DNA of 64,000 bases from Pteria penguin (Eukaryota; Mollusca; Bivalvia; Pterioida; Pteriidae). A program made the translations under genes and the position numbers. The stretch spans positions 1,749,455-1,813,454 of the forward strand of contig CM068593.1 in assembly GCA_035048485.1 (NCBI GenBank). Reading direction: 5' to 3'. Positions 56,226-64,000 of this stretch are shown piece after piece. The number at the start of each line of letters is the position of its first letter. The first letter of the stretch is position 1. The notes beneath the pieces were generated by a model. It made no database searches and was not told the DNA's origin. It worked only from the letters and a program-made list of their open reading frames with translations.

Positions 56226-56982
56226 TAAGAATAAAATTGTGTTTAGGTATACACCTGAACTCATCACAGTCCGACATCCTCTGCCTTTTTTTCCACATGT
56301 GATGTCGGCGGTGTGTGGGAAAGGGTGAGAGAAACTTTGTTTATCAAAAGTTGAACTCTTAGCGATACCAGCCGGTATTGGGATGTACAAGCCCCTCTTG
56401 GCAAACAAACGTTTGCACAGTGAATTTGCAACCTATTATCCCCAAAATGAACATTTAACTTACTCTATCATAAAGATATGTATTCCCAAATACGACCTTT
56501 AATCTCTGCTAGCTGCCGTTTTATCTCAAAACACGACAATATTCTCATTTCGTTGATTTGTGTATACAGCATGACGTCAGATCTCGATGAACACGACTTT
56601 GAATTCGTGACACCTCAGCAGCTGATACATTTTTCTTAACAGGAACTCCATTGCAACTTGGAAAATATCAGCGGATGCATTATCCTACAAGACCTGAATA
56701 ATTCTTTTTCCTCTCCTATTTCTCAAAATTTACTGTTTTCATGTTTTGTGTGCATGTGCTTGGTGCTCTCCCTGTCTTTTCCAATTTCTGCAGTCCATTT
56801 TGAACAATTTCATAAGAAGGAGATACCATTCCAAGTGTTTTCATGAAGTCTCCATGAATTTCCTTGGTAGCCATTCCCTGGCTACATAGTTACTTAATCC
56901 CTAATGTACCTTTAGTGCACTGTGTTTTGGCGGTTTGACTAATCTTTCAATGTTTAACAGTGATTTCACTCTATTTTGAAAT

Positions 56983-57033
<51 letters not shown>

Positions 57034-57884
57034 CCGAAATATGTTCAATTTGATTGAATTATGGTTTGGGCGGGGATCTATACTTATTCATTGAATCAAT
57101 GTAAATCTGAGCTAGAACGTTTTGATCATTCTGCGTATGCTTACCCTCGGGGAATATCAGTCCACAGTGGTATAGCGACAGCGCCACTGATTGTGCTGGG
57201 GTCTAGAAAGTAAGTAGCTTGAGTAAATCCTGATAAACATCTTTCAGACTTCTAAACTGCCGAACACATCGTCGATTATAAATACTACATACATGTCCTT
57301 ACATAATTCATATTAATTATGAGGTAAATGAAAATGTTTCAAGACATCCGTTAGTATAGATATTTACACAGCACAGGACGATGATGCCGATTGCGTATAA
57401 CCTCATAACCACACGAGTGTGTATGGCAGCGATTGTTTCCTTTGTTTCTTATTTTACTGTAATCATTTACGAGGCCGTTCTGGGTAAAAAAAAAATGTCA
57501 AAAATTGTTCATTTTTACGTCATTGATGAAATGTTAAATAAAAATAATTTTCAGAGAATTGTAGAAAATTCACTGCTTAGTTTAGTTTTGGGCGAAAATC
57601 TCAAAAACACTATTTTTAACGTTTTGAAATGTCGTAATCAGATATTATGGGAATTAATTTCGATATATTAATATTGGGTAGATACATTTCGGTTAAACTA
57701 TGCTGATTTTATAATTTGTTGATAATTTTTAAATATTATTAATGTTTTTTAGACGCCGACTATTATAACGATTACAATCGATTGGCATGCGCTAAAACTT
57801 GCGCAGCGCATTAAAACTCGTACCGAGAACGGACTCGTTAAGCTCGTTTTGCTTCTCGTTTGAAGCTTATATGTCTATATTCAG
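56226..57884. other. Upstream region of the decarboxylase gene
   Basis: No other gene supported. A strong donor-like CTAGAAA/GTAAGTAG at 57208 follows GTCCACAGTGGTATAGCGA and could end a non-coding leader exon spliced to the CAG before the ATG at 57885; this is a guess. A 96-codon frame (57381-57671) has no recognisable motif. Confidence 0.35.
56981..57033 (+). repeat. (CT)n microsatellite
   Basis: About 25 CT repeats with one interruption. Confidence 0.95.
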
Positions 57885-58041
57885 ATGGACAACAATGTTC
57901 TAAAGGAGCTGACAAGCCATGCCATATTATGCAAAACGGAGTCCAAATCACAGCTAAAACAACAAACGTCTCAGGATTCCGATGTTTCCAACGAAACTTC
58001 AAGTTTAGATTGGTCCGAATTTGAAGGATATTTTGAGAAGG
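57885..58041 (+). CDS. Decarboxylase exon 1 (first coding exon)
   Basis: Begins [16 protein letters not shown] and ends FEK plus one base before GTAAAT (phase 1). Low-complexity hydrophilic N-terminus, poorly conserved in the family. The sequence TATATTCAG directly before the ATG could be a splice acceptor, so this may be the second exon of the transcript. Confidence 0.75.
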
Positions 58042-60286
58042 GTAAATCAGTTTATGTTGGCACATTTTTTTCCTGAATTATAAGACCATTTCAATGATTA
58101 TCTTACACTGCGAGGCACTTTTGAGAATTATTCATGGTACGGGTGGTTTTGTCTAAAGAAATAAAGAGGTTTAAATATGTACCTTAAAATATATAAAGAA
58201 TTTAACGAAAACCTTGTCAAAATGAATCTCGACAAAAAGTTTACAGGGATTAAATTACATAGCTAAATATAACGTATTCTAGAAGGGTAAGAGTGTGAAA
58301 GAATTGACAGCTTATCAGAAAGAAAAATACACAACTAACACCCTTTTATAGAGAATGCTCTTTGCACCATTCCTCTTATTTTCTCTTACTGTTGATTATA
58401 CATTGCGCCTTGGTTTCAGTCATGTAAGCTCATATATCACGAATAACGATTGAATTATCGAAAAAACCCATGTATAAACAGTGTTTTAAATTCTCTATCT
58501 GGGGAAGTATTATGCTTTACTCAGTTTTCCGTTTTATATAACAGAGTTCCACGGCTCAAATGATTTGCCTAAAACAGCTGAAAGGTTTCTCCAGGAGATA
58601 TTTATAACTTTACTAATATACATCCGGAACCAAAGGAATCGAGCAGGAAAAGTAGTAGACTTTCATCATCCTCATCAGCTTATGGAAAGCATGTCTCATT
58701 GTCTTGATATTGACGAGAAACCACGAGATTTAGAACAAATACTCAGTGACTGCAAGGAAACGCTGAAATATTGTGTCAAAACAGGTAAATTGTAATGAAA
58801 ATGAGGAGTGTAAACAGGTAAATTGTAATGTATATCATAGATGTAAAACAGGTAAATTGAAATGTGTATCAGGAGTGTAAAACAGCTTATTTCTAATGTG
58901 TATGACGAGTGTAAAATAGGTAAATTGTCATGTAAATAATTAGTGTAAAACAGGTAAATTGTAATGTATATAAGAAGTGTAAAACAAGTAAATTGTAATG
59001 TATATAAGGAGTTTAAAACAGGTTAATTGTATTGTAAATCAGGAGTGTAAAACAGCTAAACTGTAATGTAAATCAGGGGTGTAAACAGGTTAATTTGATG
59101 GAAATCAGGAATGTAAAACAGGTAAACTGTAATGTAAATCAGGGGTGTAAAAAGGTAAATTTGATGTAAATCAGGAGTGTAAAACAGGTAAACTGTAATG
59201 TAAATCAGGGGTGTAAACAGGTTAATTTGATGGAAATCAGGAGTGTTAAACAGGTAAACTGTAATGTAAATACGGAGTGAACACAGGTACATTGTAATGT
59301 AAATCAGGAGTGTAAACAGGTAAATTGTAATGTAAATCAGGAATGTAAACAGGTGAATTGTAATAGAAAGCGGGACTATTTTGCGGGGTCAATACTCCTA
59401 CTTAATTTATTCAGCACACACATGTTACAACAATACAATTTAAGTCAATATTAAGTATCGTTATTCAACAATCTAGTTATGTATTTATTTTTATGATTTG
59501 TTTATTGCCGAATGTTAGTCACAAACTGTCCTAGCTTTCAGACAGATAGAGCACGGAATACATTTGAATAACAAATAGTGGTATATGTTCGCTTGAACGT
59601 TCAAGTCGATTGAGTATTCATTATTCCATATATCTAATTTAGTAAAACAACAAGATCCATCATGTGCTTATCAGTTAGCAGTTGTAGAACTAGATAGCAA
59701 GAAATGCTTCAAACTTCTTCAGATTCCCGTTCGTAAAATTCTATCTTTTGCTGTTTTAAACTTTTCTGTCTTACATCATTATCAGATTTATTTCAGGACA
59801 TCCTCGTTTTCTGAACCAATTGTCGACAGGAATGGACATCGTAGGTATGGCTGGTGAGTGGTTAACCGCAGTGACCAATACAAACATGTAAGCATGGATT
59901 CCCTATGTTCAAAGACGTATAGCTACACATAAGATATGTTCACAGTTTTTTTATAAAACGTGCGATTCTACATAATAGTAATAATAATATTGATTGATTA
60001 TTGTTTTACGTCACTCCACGATTATTTCACGTATATGGTGACGGCATCTGCCTGATGCATTGCACAGAAATTTAGACCTATGTAACGGACCCACCCGAAG
60101 CAGTGACGAAACTTTTACGTGCCACGCTTACCGTGACACGGGACCTCGGTTTTTACTCACTGTCTCATCCAAAAGAGAGAATATCGGTGTGCCCAGGGCG
60201 AGAGTCGAACCAGGGACCTCTCGATCACGAGTCGAGCACCTTATCCACTAGGCCACACCGACTGAATAATAATAATAATAATAATA

Positions 60287-60334
<48 letters not shown>

Positions 60335-63300
60335 GATGGATTTTTTTTCAGTCGTCAATCAATGTAATATGTGAAGAAGTTCACAAGTTCACATATGTGC
60401 ATATGGTGCACAAATACATCTTTTCCCTGGGTTTTAGTTCTGACGTCAATGTAAAATGACGTTAAAAGTTGCGCAAAATGTTGACATGGAAGCCTATACT
60501 TTACTCAGGTTTTCCCGTACAATCATACAAATAGGTATTTTTAGATATCTCGCAGACAAATACTGCAGTAGAAGCGTGCAACCCTAGAGTCTAACTTGGA
60601 TATTATGCATCTTTTATCTGGTTTACTATATGTAATACTATGGAATAGCGAATATAACAATTTCATAAAAATAGGAAGTATATGTAATCAATGATATGAT
60701 TGTGTAATGATTAGAATATGGACATTTTACCCTTGAAACTGAGCATGATTGACTCCAAGATGCATCCGTGATTCACTGTACCGTTTTACAATTATAGAAC
60801 TGCCGCGGTTTACCTTCGGTTTCTTCTTTGTTACTTTCTCTTCCTGTTGTTATCGTACAATCTAATGTCTTGAACATTTTGAAAGGTATTTTCCACAATT
60901 GTATGTGATGATGTGATATATCATAATAATGATTCGTTGAAATGTTCTCATAAATATGCCAATATACGATTGTGTCTGTTAAACGCATACTTAACATATT
61001 GTTACTATCCATTCGGGTTACAGGTTCACGTACGAAGTAGCTCCTGTGTTTACACTGATTGAAGATGTGCTGATACAGAAAATGATCCGTATTATCGGAT
61101 GGGATGACGGAGAAGGTTTATTTACGCCAGGTGAATGTTAAAATATTGAAGTGCAGCCAGCATACAACTCCTGGTTGTAGTTCTGATATGAAAGCGTCCA
61201 TGAAATTTCAATCTCTTGAAGAGCGACCCACAGGAATGGATTTTTAAACCGGCATATGTTGCCAGGCTTCGGTTTTACCTGTGCCGTCCGAAAGACAAGA
61301 CACTGACACTGTCAGAATAATAGCCTAGGACCTTTCGGTCACTGAGCACTATTGAACTGCGCTGGTATCAAATACTGAAGTCTTTTTTTTTCAATATTTA
61401 GCAGCAATTGACCCTTCCATTTTCGCTCGAAATTTTGTGAAATTAGATGATGTCACAATGACGTCACAATGCTTCAAACCTCGAAACCTTCAAAATGTTA
61501 ATTAAAAGTTATCGATCGAACAGATGTAACAACTTTTGTATTTTGATGACTAAGTGATTTATGAATTAAGTCCGCTGGTGTTTTATTATAACTTTGTTTA
61601 CATTTGCTCACAACGCACAATGAAGATGAAAACTAAAATAGGATGTGGCAAAACAGTCAATTAGTAAAGCAACAAAACGTAAAAGTTTGGCGGAATGAAC
61701 CATTTATTAAATTTTCAATGTTCTGACTCACAGCATACAATGATTTACACTTTATAACAGTTTAAACAAAATTATACTGATTTTTATACAATAATATATT
61801 TAATGTAAAACTATTGATAAAGTATAATACGTGAATATTTCTGTTCATAGGAGGCTCCATTTCTAATCTGTACGGAGTACTTCTAGCCCGTCACAGACTT
61901 TTCCCAGATATCAAACAAAAAGGGTTGTATGGAAGCCCAAAGCTGATAATTTTTACATCCGAACAGGTCAGTATTTTTATTGAAGTATGGTATGCATGGG
62001 TGCCCTTATCGGATAATCTAGGTTTAGGGGGATACAATGAAGTGAGATCAAGTGTCCAGGAGAAAACACTGCTGTACACATGAAAGGACATTAAAATGAA
62101 TTATTACATCACTTCCACTATCAACCAGACAATTAGCAACATTAACTACAAAGGTAAATAGATCATACGATGGCACCTCCTTGATAATTAGTGTCATACA
62201 GTTAGTTCAGGTATGTTCTGCCTTCTCTTTTATGTAATGACACTACAATGCAAAATACGAAAATAACTGATGTCACATGACTGTGGCACTGACAACAATG
62301 TACCACAGTGCACATTCACGGATCCCTGAATTTCAGAGGTGAGACCAGGTGCCATGAAGGAGTCCGCGTCTCCTGTTTGGCTAGTCACAACCGCCGTGAC
62401 ACCCTTAAAATTGTATACCCTACAATTCGGTATAATTTCAAAAATTAATGTAAAACCAAAATGTATTTTTCTCGTATGGTTGAAGTTATTAACATTGCGG
62501 TAAAACATCTTTTGTTGCTTCAAAACTTCGGAGATATCAAAACAAATACAATGAAGGGAGACTCCAAAAGAAAGCAACTTCAGTAAATACTAACTTTAGC
62601 AGACTTGAATGCAGATTTTAAAAGTTTCTCGTCAAGTTTATTTACCTCGCCCTTCATGATGCGACTTCCGAATAGACCATATGTGTATATATGTCTCTGG
62701 ATGACGTGAAAAGTTGGTTGTAAACATTCTGTTTATAAACATCGCGTTTTAGACAGTTAGGCTTATATATATAATCAAAACAGTTTAGAATAAATTTACC
62801 TATAATATGCAAACATAGGGTATACAGTTAACCCTCATTAACCTATTCGTAATTACATTATGTGTGGTTGATAATTGTGTGATTTTATTTCCAGAGCCAT
62901 TACTCTATAGGAAGAGCTGTCTGCACATTAGGCATTGGACTCGATAATGTAGCTTACATCGAATGTGATCACAGGTACGTTGAATTTATAGAAATGACTG
63001 ACGACAAATTACGATGACTGAAGTATGACTACCAGAGTCAGTTGATGGTCACTATGTAAGCTATATACATGGAGCTTTACTGTCGATTGTCAGTGAGAAA
63101 TTATGGATAGATACGGCAGTCGGCAAAAGGCTACTAGTGACGGTATATTGATAATTCCGTAGTATAGTTGCTTAACGTCGGACAGATCTACGGATGTATG
63201 TTAACACATTTTGATATTTACAGAGCTTTGCATGGTGTTATAAATACCTACCGATGTATGTAAACTCTTTAGATATCAATAGAGCTTTGAATGGTGTTAG

Positions 63301-63400
63301 AAGAGGTTCAGTACAATAATGATAATAATAATTGAAAAATATTATCAAATGAATAATAATTGTATTATTATTTTTTTACTACTACTACTACTACTACTAC

Positions 63401-63472
<72 letters not shown>

Positions 63473-64000
63473 AGCCGGCGTGGCCTAGTGGTATCGCGTC
63501 GGACTCCTGATCGGGAGGCCGGGGTTCGAGTCCCGCTCTGGTCATGCCGGTGTCATGTCTTTCGGATGAGACAGTAAAAACCGAGGCCCCGTGTCGTGGT
63601 ATGCATGGCACGTTAAAGATCCCTCACTGCTTCGGGTGGGTCCGTTGCAAAGGTCAAAATTTGTATGCCCCGCAACAGGCAGATGCCGTCACCATATACG
63701 TGAAATATTCGTGGTGTGACGTAAAGCAAAAATCAATCAATCAATCAATATTATTATTATTATTATCATGAACACTACCACCGCCATCATCATCATTATT
63801 ATTATAATATATTAGGATACAGGGCATTTCATGGACAGGTTTGTTGAAAGATTGCATCTGTCTTTTCAGAGGGAAAATGTATCCTTTTCAGCTGGAAAAG
63901 CACATTTTGAAATCAATATCTGACGGTAGTGTCCCTCTGATGGTCAATGCCACCTGCGGAACGACGGTCCTCGGAGCATACGATAACTTGATTGAAATAG
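57885..64000 (+). CDS. Glutamate decarboxylase-like PLP-dependent enzyme, 7 exons, 3' end outside window
   Basis: Group II PLP-dependent decarboxylase; family members remove the alpha-carboxyl group of glutamate (giving GABA) or of cysteine sulfinate/aspartate. Coding exons: 57885-58041, 58545-58784, 59797-59887, 61024-61130, 61851-61966, 62895-62974, 63870-64000. All junctions are AG/GT and phases join without a stop, giving about 307 residues. Family landmarks in order: [69 protein letters not shown] (the His that stacks on PLP) and [13 protein letters not shown]. The NPHK Schiff-base lysine would lie beyond the window. Wording around [15 protein letters not shown] and NTNMFTY is closer to GAD than to CSAD/GADL1. 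The N-terminus before the conserved core is about 70 residues, shorter than vertebrate GAD65. The start ATG follows an in-frame TGA (57861) and sits immediately after a CAG, so an upstream 5' UTR exon is possible. Family assignment is firm; substrate is inferred. Confidence 0.93.
58545..58784 (+). CDS. Decarboxylase exon 2
   Basis: Acceptor TATAACAG, donor ACAG/GTAAAT, phase 1 in and 1 out. Encodes [16 protein letters not shown], the [14 protein letters not shown] block and [19 protein letters not shown], all colinear with the N-terminal part of the GAD/CSAD fold. Its donor site is the start of a long minisatellite in the following intron. Confidence 0.93.
58785..59370 (+). repeat. ~34 bp minisatellite built from the exon 2 5' splice site
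   Basis: About 17 units of roughly 34 bp directly abut exon 2 of the decarboxylase gene. Each unit contains an AAACAG/GTAAATTGTAATG-like string, the same as the authentic exon-intron junction at 58784/58785. About 15 units keep GT at the position equivalent to the donor. Spacer text is of the type AAATCAGGAGTGTAAAAC. Confidence 0.9.
59797..59887 (+). CDS. Decarboxylase exon 3
   Basis: Acceptor TTATTTCAG, donor AT/GTAAGC, phase 1 in and 2 out. Encodes [20 protein letters not shown] and WLTAVTNTN. The family normally has FFNQL or YFNQL; here the residue before N is Leu. Confidence 0.95.
59989..60263 (-). mobile_element. SINE family B, copy 4, in decarboxylase intron 3
   Basis: Minus strand, full length. 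Flanked on both sides by TAATAAT microsatellite sequence, so the target duplication cannot be separated from the array. B box reads GGTTCGACTCT. Confidence 0.9.
60265..60332 (+). repeat. (TAA)n microsatellite
   Basis: About 22 TAA units abutting SINE B copy 4. Confidence 0.95.
60335..60590 (+). repeat. Dispersed repeat with TGACGTCA, copy 2, in decarboxylase intron 3
   Basis: TTTTTCAGTCGTCAAT, CTGACGTCAATGTAAAATGA, TGGAAGCCTATACTTTACTC, CGCAGACAAATACTGCAGTA. Starts next to SINE B copy 4 and its TAA array. Confidence 0.68.
61024..61130 (+). CDS. Decarboxylase exon 4
   Basis: Acceptor GGTTACAG, donor CCAG/GTGAAT, phase 2 in and 1 out. Encodes [20 protein letters not shown] and [16 protein letters not shown]. 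Confidence 0.95.
61205..61372 (-). mobile_element. SINE family B, very degenerate copy in decarboxylase intron 4
   Basis: Blocks GACCCACAGGAATGG, TTCGGTTTTACCTGTGCC and CCGAAAGACAAGACAC match the SINE B body in order; the head is barely recognisable. Confidence 0.45.
61851..61966 (+). CDS. Decarboxylase exon 5
   Basis: Acceptor TGTTCATAG, donor CAG/GTCAGT, phase 1 in and 0 out. Completes the PGGSISN cofactor-phosphate loop and runs [15 protein letters not shown] to KLIIFTSEQ. Confidence 0.95.
62247..62398. repeat. Dispersed composite repeat with ~58 bp module in decarboxylase intron 5
   Basis: AACTGATGTCACATGACTGT block (62247-62308), then CACGGATCCCTGAATTTC and a minus-strand module (62337-62398: GGAGACGCGGACTCC, GGCACCTGGTCTCACC). 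Confidence 0.78.
62895..62974 (+). CDS. Decarboxylase exon 6
   Basis: Acceptor TTATTTCCAG, donor CACAG/GTACGT, phase 0 in and 2 out. Encodes [20 protein letters not shown] and YIECDH. His of SHYS is the PLP-stacking residue in this family. GAD has KK where this protein has GR after SHYSI. Confidence 0.94.
63310..63470 (+). repeat. (TAA)/(CTA)/(TTA)n microsatellite, SINE target
   Basis: Ends in about 26 TTA units immediately before SINE B copy 5; TTATTA resumes at 63750-63810. Confidence 0.95.
63473..63750 (+). mobile_element. SINE family B, copy 5, in decarboxylase intron 6
   Basis: Plus strand, full length, with A box region GCCTAGTGGTATCGCG, B box GGTTCGAGTCC and CAATCAATCAAT tail. Inserted in a (TTA)n array that resumes after the tail. 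It ends 120 bp before decarboxylase exon 7. Confidence 0.93.
63870..64000 (+). CDS. Decarboxylase exon 7, cut by window edge
   Basis: Acceptor GTCTTTTCAG, phase 2 in. Encodes [38 protein letters not shown] and NLIEI. The NATxGTTxxGAxD block is diagnostic; Cys replaces the usual Ala or Ser. Confidence 0.95.

Noticed and set aside
57381..57671. 96-codon frame upstream of the decarboxylase
   Set aside because: AT-rich chance frame without recognisable domain or splice context.

Overview
This 64 kb window looks like intron-rich, repeat-rich, AT-rich animal nuclear DNA, most probably from a marine lophotrochozoan such as a mollusc. Evidence: spliced genes with GT-AG introns, tRNA-derived SINEs with pol III boxes and target-site duplications, two families of decayed retroelement reverse transcriptase, and many micro- and minisatellites. 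No bacterial-style gene organisation is present. Taxonomic placement is inference.

Only three host genes can be supported. (1) A glutamate decarboxylase-like PLP enzyme starts at 57885 (+) and runs off the right edge; seven coding exons with matching intron phases give about 307 residues. (2) A small secreted six-cysteine protein lies on the minus strand from 51848 to 46544. It has four phase-0 coding exons (148 residues), a signal peptide in exon 1, and a likely 5' UTR exon near 53.1 kb. (3) A gene on the plus strand, about 31638 to 36085, has six exons with compatible phases. It has a Ser/Thr/Pro linker followed by a cysteine-containing domain and an AATAAA just after the stop; its 5' end is not resolved.

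The rest is repeat. Region by region: 0-9 kb holds a 5'-truncated RT copy (203-1165), a 900 bp element with about 130 bp terminal inverted repeats and TTA target duplication (2995-3894), a pair of inverted SINEs (4983-5606) and a nested pair of RT elements (6655-8131). 9-20 kb is mostly featureless, with scattered copies of a ~58 bp module. 20-29.7 kb holds SINEs and at least eight distinct minisatellites, ending in a 60 bp array. 30.1-30.6 kb is a MULE-type transposase pseudogene. 36.6-38.4 kb is a 42 bp array of about 42 copies. 41.5-44.2 kb is the longest RT element, with a duplicated 5' end joined through a perfect palindrome. 48.3-49.0 kb is another RT copy inside the intron of gene 2. 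55.5-56.1 kb is a 30 bp minisatellite that grew from a copy of the ~58 bp module. 57.9-64 kb is the decarboxylase gene, with SINEs in two introns and a minisatellite that repeats one of its own 5' splice sites.

The most unusual observations are: the ~58 bp module, which recurs about 12 times in both RT-linked and RT-free contexts; the minisatellite of exon-intron junction copies in the decarboxylase gene; a 61 bp intronic minisatellite carrying repeated 3' splice-site-like sequence; and the palindromic 5' duplication of the RT element.
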